In this document: in pieces, positions 37,307-45,614 of the stretch | Position numbering within the stretch: position 1 is the first letter of the stretch | Layout: each line of letters begins with the position of its first letter | Assembly (NCBI RefSeq): GCF_005937985.2 | Contig: NZ_CP042172.1 | Span: forward strand, 372,001 to 436,000 | Reading direction: 5' to 3' | From: Arthrobacter sp. KBS0702 | Lineage (GTDB): Bacteria > Actinomycetota > Actinomycetes > Actinomycetales > Micrococcaceae | Length of the DNA stretch: 64,000 bases | Notes under the pieces: model-generated | Databases searched by the model: none | What the model was told of the DNA's origin: nothing | Seen by the model: the letters and a program-made list of their open reading frames with translations, nothing else | Translations under genes and position numbers: made by a program

Positions 37307-38025
37307 CCGGCACGCGCAACCCCCAACAGGATGGCAGCATCCAGGCGATGCTCCGTGACTCCGGCCTCGAAGCTGCCACCGAACTCCGCAGCACCCTCGA
37401 GCGGATGCAGGCCCTGGTTCCCGAGCAGGCACCGCCACCCCGCGCCGACCTCGCGGCGCTCCTCGCCGCCGGCTCGACCGCCCAAGCCGACGCGCCCGCC
37501 ACCGCGGACGCCCTTCCGGCCGACTCGCTGCCGGCGGGCGTGAGCAGCCTCGCCGACCGCCGCCGCGGCCGCAAGCGCCGGATGGCACTCGTCGGCGGGG
37601 CCGTGGTGGGTGCCATGAGCCTCGGCGCCGGCGCCGTGGCCGCCTCGAGCCAGGACTTCCGCGAGAACGTCGGCCACGCCTTCACCGTCATCTTCCAGCC
37701 CACGGCCCCTGCCCACGTCCCTTCGCCCGCCGCGCCCGCGCCCACGGATCTCCCGGCGGCTCCGGTGCCGGTTCCGGCAACCACCTCCCCGGCCGGTACG
37801 ACTCCGGCGGAGCCCTCCCCGGGGGCAACCGTGCCGGCGGCGAAGCACCCCGGCCCCGTTCCCACGCCTCCCGCGGTGGGACGCGGGGGTGTGCTGCCGA
37901 CGCCGGGACAGCGTCCCGTGGCGCCCGGCTTCCCCGGCCAGAACGGCCGCAACATTCCCAGCAGCCCGCTGCCGACCGTCCCGTCGGTTCCCGAACTGCC
38001 GCCGACGTCGTCCGACCTGCCCTAG
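37303..38025 (+). CDS. Membrane protein, probable anti-sigma factor with Pro-rich outer domain
   Basis: A 240-residue single-pass protein. The first 90 residues are cytoplasmic and helical (LRDSGLEAATELRSTLERMQ), then RRRGRKRR precedes a transmembrane segment (ALVGGAVVGAMSLGAGAVAA), and the last 115 residues are Pro/Ala/Thr-rich and should lie outside. No zinc-binding HxxxCxxC motif is present. The anti-sigma role is inferred from the 4-base overlap with the sigma gene and the topology. Its Pro-rich tail echoes the composition of the secreted protein two genes upstream. Confidence 0.72.
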   Translation: MTGTRNPQQDGSIQAMLRDSGLEAATELRSTLERMQALVPEQAPPPRADLAALLAAGSTAQADAPATADALPADSLPAGVSSLADRRRGRKRRMALVGGAVVGAMSLGAGAVAASSQDFRENVGHAFTVIFQPTAPAHVPSPAAPAPTDLPAAPVPVPATTSPAGTTPAEPSPGATVPAAKHPGPVPTPPAVGRGGVLPTPGQRPVAPGFPGQNGRNIPSSPLPTVPSVPELPPTSSDLP

Positions 38026-38033
38026 CGGAACTA

Positions 38034-38441
38034 CTAAGCGCCGCGCAGCTGCGGGATCGCTTCGCGGTACTCGTGGTGGGCGAGGTCCAGGCCGAGCGCC
38101 TGCGGAATCCCGAACCAACCGATCTCCGTGTGCTCCCCTGGCGCGCAGTTCGACGGCACGCCGTCCCAGCCCGTGATGGCCCAGCCCTGCAGCTGCAGTG
38201 AAGCGGTCCCGCCGTCGCCCCGGCTGAGGCGGAACGACGGCGCGCCCCGGGGCCGCTCGATGGTGATGCCGAGCTCCTCGCGGAGTTCCCGGACCAACGC
38301 GTCCCCGGCGGACTCGCCGTCCTCGATGTGACCTCCGGGAAAGTCCCAGCTGCCCGGATAGGCCAGGGACGCCGGGCTCCTGCGGCACAGCAGGATTCCC
38401 GCAGGGCCGAGCAGGGCGGCCACCACCACGCGATGTGTCAT
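38034..38441 (-). CDS. NUDIX hydrolase
   Basis: A 135-residue protein with the full Nudix box GGHIEDGESAGDALVRELRE followed by ELGI (GX5EX7REUXEEXGU), near residues 36-58. It hydrolyses a nucleoside diphosphate linked to another moiety; MutT-like dNTP cleansing is likely but unproven. It is convergent with the anti-sigma-like gene, 8 bases apart. Confidence 0.92.
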   Translation of the reverse strand: MTHRVVVAALLGPAGILLCRRSPASLAYPGSWDFPGGHIEDGESAGDALVRELREELGITIERPRGAPSFRLSRGDGGTASLQLQGWAITGWDGVPSNCAPGEHTEIGWFGIPQALGLDLAHHEYREAIPQLRGA

Positions 38442-38484
38442 CCGCCCATTCGATCACATCCGAGGGCGGTTCGAGTGGGTGCCG

Positions 38485-38982
38485 CTAGGCGAGGACTTGC
38501 CGCCTGGCCGAGATGACCCCGGTGTCGAAGCCGGCCAGGTGCAGGCCACCGTGGAACCGGGCATGTTCGATCTTCACGCAGCGGTCCATCACGACGTCGA
38601 GTCCGGCAGCTTCGGCTTCCTTCGCGACGTCCTCGTGCCACGAGCCGAGCTGCAGCCACAGCGTCTTGGCGCCGGCTGCGATGGCCTCATCCAGCACACC
38701 GGGCAGGTCGTCGTGTTTGCGGAAGACGTCCACAATGTCCGGGCTTTCCGGCAGGTCCGCGAGCGAGGCGTACGTCGGTTGGCCCAGGATTTCCTTTACG
38801 ACCGGGTTCACAAAGTACACCTTGTAGCGGGTGGAGGACTGCAGGTAGGTTGCCACGAAGTAGCTCGCGCGGGAGGGCTTGTCCGAGGCGCCCACAATGG
38901 CGATGGACTTCGCCTGCCGCAGCAGGGCAAGCCGTTCCGGGGCCGAGGGCCCCGTCCAGGTCCTGGTTTGTTCCGTGCTCAT
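38485..38982 (-). CDS. CoA-binding domain protein (YccU-like)
   Basis: A 165-residue Rossmann-fold protein of the CoA_binding_2 type: SIAIVGASDKPSRASYFVAT opens the fold, then YFVNPVVKEILGQPTYASLA and AIAAGAKTLWLQLGSWHEDV. No catalytic domain is attached. It is the last gene of the SAM-riboswitch operon; its start overlaps the metY stop by 4 bases. A second, related copy (46806-47231) lies just outside the other end of this operon. Function in sulfur metabolism is inferred only from position. Confidence 0.88.
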   Translation of the reverse strand: MSTEQTRTWTGPSAPERLALLRQAKSIAIVGASDKPSRASYFVATYLQSSTRYKVYFVNPVVKEILGQPTYASLADLPESPDIVDVFRKHDDLPGVLDEAIAAGAKTLWLQLGSWHEDVAKEAEAAGLDVVMDRCVKIEHARFHGGLHLAGFDTGVISARRQVLA

Positions 38983-40319
38983 GCGCTTGCTCCGATCGTG
39001 CAGGTGTCGGCCGACGATGCATCCGGAGCTGCTGTCTCCGACGCGGCGTCCAGGGCCTGGTCGAGGTCCCAGAGGATGTCCTCGATGTCCTCGAGTCCGA
39101 TCGAGATGCGGACCAGGTCCTCGGGGATGCCGGCGGATTCGAGCTGTTCCGGGCTGAGTTGCTGGTGCGTGGTGGAACCGGGATGGATCACGAGGGTCCG
39201 CGAGTCTCCGACGTTGGCCAGGTGCGAGGCCAGCTGCAGGGACTCAATGAATTTCTGGCCCGCCGCACGTCCGCCCTTCACGCCGAACGAGAACACCGAT
39301 CCGGGTCCCAGCGGCAGGTACTTTTGCGCCCGCTCGAAGTGCGGGTGCGAGGGCAGGCCGGAGTAGTTCACGTAGGCCACGCGCTCGTCCGCCTCCAGCC
39401 ATTCGGCCACGGCCTGGGCGTTTTTCAGGTGTTCATCCAGGCGCTGCGGGAGGGTTTCGACGCCCTGCAGCAGCTGGAAGGCCGACTGCGGGGACAGGGC
39501 GGGGCCGATGTCACGCAGCTGCTCGCAGCGCAGCTTGGTGAGGAAACCGTACTCGCCGAAATTGCCCCACCACGAGACGTTGCCGTAGGACGCCACCGGT
39601 TCGGTCATGGTCGGGAACTTCCCGTTGCCCCAGTCGAAGCGGCCGCTCTCAACGACCACGCCGCCGAGGGTGGTGCCGTGGCCGCCGAGGAACTTGGTGG
39701 CGGAGTGGATGACGATGTCCGCCCCGTGCTCGATCGGCCGGACCAGGTACGGGGTGCTCAGGGTGGCGTCGACGACGAGCGGGATGCCGGCGTCGTGCGC
39801 CACCTTCGCCAGCCCCGCCAGGTCCTGGACCTCGGAGGAGGGGTTGGCTACCACCTCCACGAAGATCGCCTTGGTGTTGTCGCGGACGGCCGCGGCGTAG
39901 TCCGCCGGGTCGGTGCCTGCGACGAACGTGGTGTCCACGCCGAAACGGCGCAGCGTGACGTCCAGCTGGGTGACCGTGCCGCCGTAGAGCTGGGAGGCCG
40001 CGACGATGTGGTCCCCGGACTGGGTCAGCGCGGCAAAGGTGATGAACTCGGCGGCCATGCCCGAGGACGTGGCCACGGCGCCGATGCCGCCCTCGAGGGA
40101 GGCGATCCGCTCCTCGAAGGCTGCAACCGTGGGGTTGCCGATTCGGGAGTAGATGTTGCCGTACTTCTGTAGCGCGAAGAGGTTTGCGGCGTCCTGGGTG
40201 TCCTTGAACACGAAGGACGTGGTCTGGTAGATCGGCACCGCACGGGCGCCGTGCTCGGCGTCGGGGGTGCCCCCGGCGTGCAGGGCACGGGTGCGGAACC
40301 CGAACTTGCGGTCAGCCAT
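38979..40319 (-). CDS. metY: O-acetylhomoserine aminocarboxypropyltransferase (sulfhydrylase)
   Basis: A 446-residue PLP enzyme of the Cys/Met metabolism family, at the length of MetY rather than the shorter gamma-synthases. RTRALHAGGTPDAEHGARAV opens it, YSRIGNPTVAAFEERIASLE follows, and the PLP lysine is in IHSATKFLGGHGTTLGG. It makes homocysteine from O-acetylhomoserine and sulfide, so sulfite reduced to sulfide from organosulfur compounds could pass directly to methionine. It starts one base before the sfnG stop ends (shared base 40319). Confidence 0.93.
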   Translation of the reverse strand: MADRKFGFRTRALHAGGTPDAEHGARAVPIYQTTSFVFKDTQDAANLFALQKYGNIYSRIGNPTVAAFEERIASLEGGIGAVATSSGMAAEFITFAALTQSGDHIVAASQLYGGTVTQLDVTLRRFGVDTTFVAGTDPADYAAAVRDNTKAIFVEVVANPSSEVQDLAGLAKVAHDAGIPLVVDATLSTPYLVRPIEHGADIVIHSATKFLGGHGTTLGGVVVESGRFDWGNGKFPTMTEPVASYGNVSWWGNFGEYGFLTKLRCEQLRDIGPALSPQSAFQLLQGVETLPQRLDEHLKNAQAVAEWLEADERVAYVNYSGLPSHPHFERAQKYLPLGPGSVFSFGVKGGRAAGQKFIESLQLASHLANVGDSRTLVIHPGSTTHQQLSPEQLESAGIPEDLVRISIGLEDIEDILWDLDQALDAASETAAPDASSADTCTIGASA

Positions 40320-41518
40320 TATGCGTTCACCAGCTTGCCGGTAGCGCCGGTCGCGGCCGGGGTTGGGACAAGTTCCGTGCCGTTCTTGCGGGCGAGATCG
40401 GCCTCAAGTTCACGGACGATCGGCAGGATGTCCGTACCGAACGCTGCCACCTCCTCCTGGAAGTGCAGGTACCCGGTGAGGAACAGGTTCACACCGATTT
40501 TCTTGTACTCCACGATCCGCTCGGCGATCTGCTCCGGGGTGCCGATCAGCTGCGTCTTGAAGCCGTCGTTGTACTGGACCAGGTCCTCGAAGCTGGAATC
40601 GGCCCACATGCCTTTGCCGTCCTTGGTGGACGCGCCGGCCTCCTGGACCGCGGCCCGGAACCCCTCGACGGCGGGCCTGTGCGCCTTCTCGACGATCTCG
40701 CGCAGGGTGTCCCGGGCTTCCTTCTCGGAATCCCGGGCGATGACGAAGCCGTTGAGGCCGAACCGCGGGGAACCCAGCGCGCCCCCGGTGCCCCGCTGGG
40801 CCTCAACTGCGGAGGCCACGACGCCGGCAATGTTCTCCTTGAACCCTTCGAGGTCCTTGCCGTTGGAGAAGTACCAATCGGCGACCCGGCCGGCCGTGGC
40901 CTGTGCCGCGGTGGAGTTGCCGCCGAAGAAGATCTCCGGGTGCGCGCGTCCGGGCACGGCCACGGGGGCCGGCTGGAGGGTGAAGTCGGTGATGTTGTAG
41001 TACTTGCCGGACTGGCTGTACTCCCGCTCGGTCCAGAGCCCACGGAGCACCCGGATGAACTCCTCGGTGCGGACGTAGCGTTCGTCGTGCTCCAGCCATT
41101 CGAGGCCGAAGTTGGTGAACTCGTCCTTGAGCCAGCCGGAGACGATGTTCACGGCGGCGCGGCCGTTGGAGATGTGGTCCGCGGTGATGATGTATTTCGC
41201 CAGCACGCCGGGGTGCCACATGCCCGGGTGGACGGCGGAGATCACCCTGAGCCGCTCGGTCGCGGCCAGCAGGGCGAGGCTGAAGGAGGTGGCCTCGTGC
41301 TGCTTGTCCGCGCCGTAGGAGGCGGCGTACCGGGTCTGGGTCAGGGCATATTCGAAGCCGGAGTTTTCCGCGATCCGGGCAAGCTTTTTGTTGTACTCGA
41401 AGTCCCAGCCGGTGCGCTGCTCGATGGTGGAGACCACCAGGCCGCCGGAGACGTTTGGGACCCAGTAGGCGAACTTGAGCGGTTCGGAAAGACGGGCAAC
41501 GCTGCTGATGTCAGTCAT
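40319..41518 (-). CDS. sfnG: FMNH2-dependent dimethyl sulfone monooxygenase
   Basis: A 399-residue luciferase-like monooxygenase. FAYWVPNVSGGLVVSTIEQR at the N-terminus, AVNIVSGWLKDEF, HDERYVRTEEFIRVLRGLW and FEDLVQYNDGFKTQLIGTPE match Pseudomonas SfnG closely as I recall it, more than SsuD alkanesulfonate monooxygenase. SfnG turns dimethyl sulfone, FMNH2 and O2 into methanesulfinate and formaldehyde. No flavin reductase is in this operon, so FMNH2 must come from elsewhere. The start overlaps the upstream ligase stop by 8 bases, so translation is coupled. Confidence 0.88.
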   Translation of the reverse strand: MTDISSVARLSEPLKFAYWVPNVSGGLVVSTIEQRTGWDFEYNKKLARIAENSGFEYALTQTRYAASYGADKQHEATSFSLALLAATERLRVISAVHPGMWHPGVLAKYIITADHISNGRAAVNIVSGWLKDEFTNFGLEWLEHDERYVRTEEFIRVLRGLWTEREYSQSGKYYNITDFTLQPAPVAVPGRAHPEIFFGGNSTAAQATAGRVADWYFSNGKDLEGFKENIAGVVASAVEAQRGTGGALGSPRFGLNGFVIARDSEKEARDTLREIVEKAHRPAVEGFRAAVQEAGASTKDGKGMWADSSFEDLVQYNDGFKTQLIGTPEQIAERIVEYKKIGVNLFLTGYLHFQEEVAAFGTDILPIVRELEADLARKNGTELVPTPAATGATGKLVNA

Positions 41519-43619
41519 GGGTGTTCCTTACTTCTGGGGTATTTCGAGTCCGCAGGACATCCTGGATGTCCGCGATGGATGGTTCGTTCTGGAGCGAGGT
41601 CGTGTCACCGAGCGCGCTGCCCTCGAACAGCTGGGTGAGCAGCCGGCGCATGATCTTGCCGCTGCGGGTCTTCGGCACATCCGGAACGACGACGACGTCG
41701 CGCGGCTTCGCGATCGGCCCGATCGCCTTCGCGACGTGAGCTTTCAATTCGGACGCGATGTCCTCGGTAGCCGCGCATCGCGCGAGCGAGGAACGAGCGA
41801 GTGTAGTGATCGGACCGGGGTCCCAGGGCGAGCTTGCGAGCTCGGGGGAGTCCGTGAACGCTAAGCGGCGCGAGGACACCGCGTCCGAATCCTTCAGCAC
41901 CACGAACGCGACGATCGCGTGTCCGGTCTTCGGGTCCGCGACGGGGCACACGCCGGCCTCCACCACGTCCGGGTGCGAGACGAGAGCCGATTCGATCTCG
42001 ATGGTGGAGAGCAGGTGTCCGGAGACGTTCAGGGTGTCGTCCACCCGCCCGAGTATCCAGATGTCGCCGTCGTCGTCGTACCTGGCGCCGTCGCCGGCGA
42101 GGAACCAGCCCTGTTCGGCGTACTGGCGCCAGTAGGAATCGAAGTAGCGCCGCGGGTTGCCCCACACGGTCCGGGCGATGGCGGGGCCGGGGGCGTCCAC
42201 CACGATGAAGCCCTGGACGCCCGGCGGGACGGTGTTGCCGGCGTCGTCCACGATCCGGGTAGCGACGCCGGGCAGCGGCCGGGCGGCGCAGCCGGGTTTG
42301 AAGTCGGTGTCCGTGGGGGCGGGGGAGAGGATGGTGGCGCCGGTTTCGGACTGCCACCACGTGTCGACCACGGGGGCCGTGCCGGCTCCGACGTTCTCCC
42401 GGAACCAGCGCCACGCCTCGGGGTTGACGGCTTCGCCGACGGTGCCGAGCAGCCGGATGGAGGACAGGTCGTACCTGGCCGGGACACCGTCCGGGAACCA
42501 GCCCATCAGCGAACGGACCAGGGTGGGGGCGGTGTAGTACTGCGTGACGCCGTAGCGCTCGATGATCTCAAAGTGCCGGCCCGGGTGCGGGGTGTTCGGA
42601 GTGCCTTCGAAGATAACCTGGGTGGCGCCGTTGGAGAGCGGGCCGTAGAGCTCGTAAGTGTGGGCGGTGACCCAGGCGAGGTCCGCGGTGCACCAGTGGA
42701 CGTCCCGGTCCCGCAGGGCGGGGTCCGGGTTGCTGAAGAGGTGCTCGAAACTCCACGACGCCTGCGTGAGGTAACCGCCCGAGGTGTGGACCAGGCCCTT
42801 GGGTTTGCCGGTGGTCCCGGAGGTGTACATGATGAACAGAGGTGTTTCGGCGTCGAACGCCTCCGCTTCGTGGACCTCGGAAGCGCGCCCGACGACGTCG
42901 TGCCACCACACGTCGCGTCCCGCGGTCATCGGGACCGTGTGCAGGAACTCCGGTGCAGTGGTGCGGTTGACCACCAGGACGTGCTCGACCGCATTCTCCC
43001 CGGCAACCGCAGCGTCTGCGTTTCCCTTGACCGGCACGGCTGCGCCGCGGCGGAACTGCCCGTCCGTGGTGACCAGCAACCTGGCCCCGGTGTCCTCCAC
43101 CCGGAACTTGAGCGCCTCGGCGGAAAAACCGCCGAAGACGAGCGAATGGATGGCGCCGATCCGGGCCACCGCCAGGGTGATGATCACCGTTTCCGGGATC
43201 ACCGGGAGGTAGATGACCACCCGGTCGCCCTTGCCGATGCCGAGCTCCAGCAGGGCGTTGGCCGCCTTGGAGACCTCGCGCTGCAGTTGGGCATAAGTGA
43301 CGGTGCGGCGGTCGCCGGGCTCGCCCTCGAAGTGCAGTGCCACCTTGTCCCCGCGTCCCGCCGCTACATGGCGGTCGACGCAGTTGGTGGCGACGTTGAG
43401 CCGGCCGCCGTCGAACCAGCTGATCTCCGGACCGGTGCCGGCGTCGACGTCGGCCGGGACCCGGCGGTGGGCGGTGTGCCAGGGCTTGCCGGAGCGGTCC
43501 GGGGATCCGGCCGGGGCGTCCGCCCAGTCGAGGCGCAGCGCGGCGGCTTCCCAGAAGGCGATGCGCTCGGCCTCCGTTTGCGGTGCGTGCAGGGCCGGGG
43601 CCGTCAGGGTCACGCCCAT
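41511..43619 (-). CDS. Acetyl-CoA synthetase-like ligase with an in-frame insertion
   Basis: A 702-residue ANL ligase, about 40-50 residues longer than usual Acs. P-loop YTSGTTGKPKGLVHTSGGYL, pocket VVDTWWQSETGA (acetate-type Trp), hinge GRVDDTLNVSGHLLST, and the acetylatable catalytic Lys in [13 protein letters not shown] are all intact. Between FVVLKDSDA and DIASELKAHVAKAIGPIAKP lie about 38 extra residues encoded by 41766-41879, rich in Ser, Arg, Ala and Leu and with palindromic DNA. The start at 43619 overlaps the permease by 10 bases. In this operon it may activate a carboxylate released from, or attached to, an organosulfur substrate; plain acetate activation is equally possible. Confidence 0.88.
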   Translation of the reverse strand: MGVTLTAPALHAPQTEAERIAFWEAAALRLDWADAPAGSPDRSGKPWHTAHRRVPADVDAGTGPEISWFDGGRLNVATNCVDRHVAAGRGDKVALHFEGEPGDRRTVTYAQLQREVSKAANALLELGIGKGDRVVIYLPVIPETVIITLAVARIGAIHSLVFGGFSAEALKFRVEDTGARLLVTTDGQFRRGAAVPVKGNADAAVAGENAVEHVLVVNRTTAPEFLHTVPMTAGRDVWWHDVVGRASEVHEAEAFDAETPLFIMYTSGTTGKPKGLVHTSGGYLTQASWSFEHLFSNPDPALRDRDVHWCTADLAWVTAHTYELYGPLSNGATQVIFEGTPNTPHPGRHFEIIERYGVTQYYTAPTLVRSLMGWFPDGVPARYDLSSIRLLGTVGEAVNPEAWRWFRENVGAGTAPVVDTWWQSETGATILSPAPTDTDFKPGCAARPLPGVATRIVDDAGNTVPPGVQGFIVVDAPGPAIARTVWGNPRRYFDSYWRQYAEQGWFLAGDGARYDDDGDIWILGRVDDTLNVSGHLLSTIEIESALVSHPDVVEAGVCPVADPKTGHAIVAFVVLKDSDAVSSRRLAFTDSPELASSPWDPGPITTLARSSLARCAATEDIASELKAHVAKAIGPIAKPRDVVVVPDVPKTRSGKIMRRLLTQLFEGSALGDTTSLQNEPSIADIQDVLRTRNTPEVRNTHD
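41766..41879. repeat. Palindromic repeat-like insertion inside the ligase gene
   Basis: A 114-bp block, a multiple of three, interrupts an otherwise normal Acs C-terminal domain. It contains CGAGCTTGCGAGCTCG (6-bp arms, TGCG loop), GCGC-ATC-GCGC, and GAGCGAGGAACGAGCGAG. The 12-mer CGAGCTTGCGAG also occurs in both copies of the 60-bp repeat near 50.6 kb, so it probably belongs to a dispersed element family. Confidence 0.65.
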
Positions 43620-44455
43620 CGTTTCACCGCCCATTTTTCGGCCAGGCCCAGCAGCGCGTCGGTGATCTTGCCGATCACGGCCAGCAGCACGATCGCCAGC
43701 AGGAGCCGGTCCGTGCGGCCGTTGTTCTGGGAGTCCGTGAGCAGGAAACCGAGTCCCATCGAGGAAGCGATGAGTTCGGCCGCCACCAGAAACAGCCAGG
43801 CCTGGGCCAGGGCCAGCCGGAGGCCGGAGAACACGGCAGGAACCACGGCCGGCAGTTGGACGGTGGTCAGCAGCTTCACGCCGTTGAGCCCGAACGCCCG
43901 CGCCGCTTCCACCAGGTTCCGGTCCACGTGGCGCAGCGCCAGCGAGACCGTGGTGAAGACCGGGAAGAACGCGCCGATCAGGATCAGGGTGATCTTGGAG
44001 TCCTCGCCGATCTTCATCCAGAGGATGAGCAGCGGCACCCAGGCCAGCGAGGGGACGGCCCGGAGAGCCCCGATGGTCGGCGCGAGGAGGGCGTCGGCGA
44101 ACCGGGACAGGCCCACGAGCGATCCGAAAACCAGCCCCAGCGCCGCCCCGGCCGCGAAGCCGATCAGCACCCGCTGGGTCGAGATCGCGATGTGCTGGCC
44201 GAGCTGCCCGCGCTGCAGCAGATCCAGGCCGGCCTCCAGCACCATGGCCGGCGGCGGGAGCTGGACCACGCTGAACACCCCGGCAGCCGTCGACAGCTGC
44301 CAGGCGGCCAGCACCGCAACGGGGATGAGCAGTCCAAGGAGCAGCCGCGCCCAGCCGTTGGCGAGGATCCCCGCCCGGGACGCGGAAGGTGCGGGGAGGG
44401 CTGCAGCTCGCCGGCTGCTGTCGCCGGTGAGGGCGGGGGCTTCGAGGCGGCTCAT
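43610..44455 (-). CDS. ABC transporter permease, sulfonate/taurine/nitrate type
   Basis: A 281-residue permease with about six transmembrane segments and the EAA loop EAARAFGLNGVKLLTTVQLP that docks to the ATPase. It belongs to the SsuC/TauC group. It shares its ATG base with the binding-protein stop (44455) and overlaps the ligase start by 10 bases. With the upstream binding lipoprotein and the first-gene ATPase it should import a small organosulfur compound, given sfnG and metY in the same transcript. Confidence 0.92.
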   Translation of the reverse strand: MSRLEAPALTGDSSRRAAALPAPSASRAGILANGWARLLLGLLIPVAVLAAWQLSTAAGVFSVVQLPPPAMVLEAGLDLLQRGQLGQHIAISTQRVLIGFAAGAALGLVFGSLVGLSRFADALLAPTIGALRAVPSLAWVPLLILWMKIGEDSKITLILIGAFFPVFTTVSLALRHVDRNLVEAARAFGLNGVKLLTTVQLPAVVPAVFSGLRLALAQAWLFLVAAELIASSMGLGFLLTDSQNNGRTDRLLLAIVLLAVIGKITDALLGLAEKWAVKRWA

Positions 44456-45507
44456 TACGAATCCTTGATGGCGGACGCATCCGCCTTCTTCACCAGCGAG
44501 TCATCGAGCAGGGAGGCGACGGCGTCGTCGATCTGCTTCTGGCTCGCGACGTCCCCGGTCTCGACGAACGTCGGCCCGATCTTGGCGAGAACCTTGCGCT
44601 GCGCCTCGCCCGGGGCCGGGTTGACGTTGAGGTTGCTGCGCTGCAGCACCACGGTCTTCGCGACGGCGAGGTCCAGGCCGGCCGCGTCGGCGAGGATCTG
44701 TGCGGTTTCGTCCGGGTTGGCCGCGGCCCAGGCCCGGGCCTTCTCGTAGGCGTTGACGACGGCCTGAGCCTGCTTCGGCTTGTCCTTCAGGAAGGATTCC
44801 GTGGCGTTCAGGAAGCCGTAGGTGTTGAAGGAGAGGTTCCGGTAGAACAGCGTGGCGCCCTTCTGCTCCGCGCCCGCCATGATCGGGTCCAAACCGGACC
44901 AGGCGTCGACAGAGCCGTTGTCCAGGGCGGCGCGGCCGTCCGCGTGCTGCAGGTTCTGCACCGTGACGTCCTTGGCTGAGAGCCCGGCCTCGGACAGCGA
45001 CTGGAGCAGGAAGAAGTACGGATCCGTGCCCTTCGTGGCGGCTACCGACTTGCCCTTCAGATCCGCCACCTTCCTGATGCCGGATCCCTGCTTGGTCACC
45101 AGGGCCGCCCACTCGGGCTGGGAGAAGATGTCGATGGCCTTGATCGGCGAACCGTTGGCCTTGGCCAGGAGCGCGGCGGAGCCGGCGGTGGAACCGACGT
45201 CGATCGCTCCGGACCGAAGGGCCTCGTTGGCCTTGTTGGAGCCCGCCGACTGGACCCACTTGACGGTCACACCCTGGTCCTTGAGGGCCGTCTCAAGCCA
45301 GCCCTTCTTCTTGATCACGAGGCTCAGCGGGTTGTACGTGGCGAAGTCAATGTTGAGGGTGCCACCCGCGGCGTTGGAACCGGCGGTCGGCTGGCCGGAG
45401 CCTTCGCCGGCCACGCAGCCCGTGAGGGCCAGGGCTGCGGAGACGGCCGCGGCGGTGAGGAGCGTGCGGCGGGAGGCGCGGCGGGTGGTATTGCGGGCGA
45501 CAGACAT
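44455..45507 (-). CDS. ABC transporter substrate-binding lipoprotein (sulfonate type)
   Basis: A 350-residue SsuA/NMT1-like binding protein. A twin-Arg-containing signal (RRASRRTLLTAAAVSAALAL) ends in the lipobox LTGC, so the protein is lipid-anchored outside. Typical motifs include GTLNIDFATYNPLSLVIKKK, GAIDVGSTAGSAALLAKANG and SVDAWSGLDPIMAGAEQ. The ligand may be an alkanesulfonate, methanesulfonate or related compound. The ATPase gene ends 107 bases upstream in the same direction; the gap has tandem GAACGGTGC copies but no clear promoter. Confidence 0.92.
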   Translation of the reverse strand: MSVARNTTRRASRRTLLTAAAVSAALALTGCVAGEGSGQPTAGSNAAGGTLNIDFATYNPLSLVIKKKGWLETALKDQGVTVKWVQSAGSNKANEALRSGAIDVGSTAGSAALLAKANGSPIKAIDIFSQPEWAALVTKQGSGIRKVADLKGKSVAATKGTDPYFFLLQSLSEAGLSAKDVTVQNLQHADGRAALDNGSVDAWSGLDPIMAGAEQKGATLFYRNLSFNTYGFLNATESFLKDKPKQAQAVVNAYEKARAWAAANPDETAQILADAAGLDLAVAKTVVLQRSNLNVNPAPGEAQRKVLAKIGPTFVETGDVASQKQIDDAVASLLDDSLVKKADASAIKDS

Positions 45508-45614
45508 GGAGGTTCCTTTGAGAACGGTGCGAACGGTGCGGATGGGGAAAGAGTGGAGGCGGGAGCGGCAGGCGCTTCCCGCGGCGCGTCCGGCCGGTGC
45601 GGGAAGCGGTGCGG

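Noticed and set aside
41511..43619. Frameshift or pseudogene in the Acs-like ligase
   Set aside because: The extra segment is a multiple of three, has no stop, and all catalytic motifs on both sides are intact.
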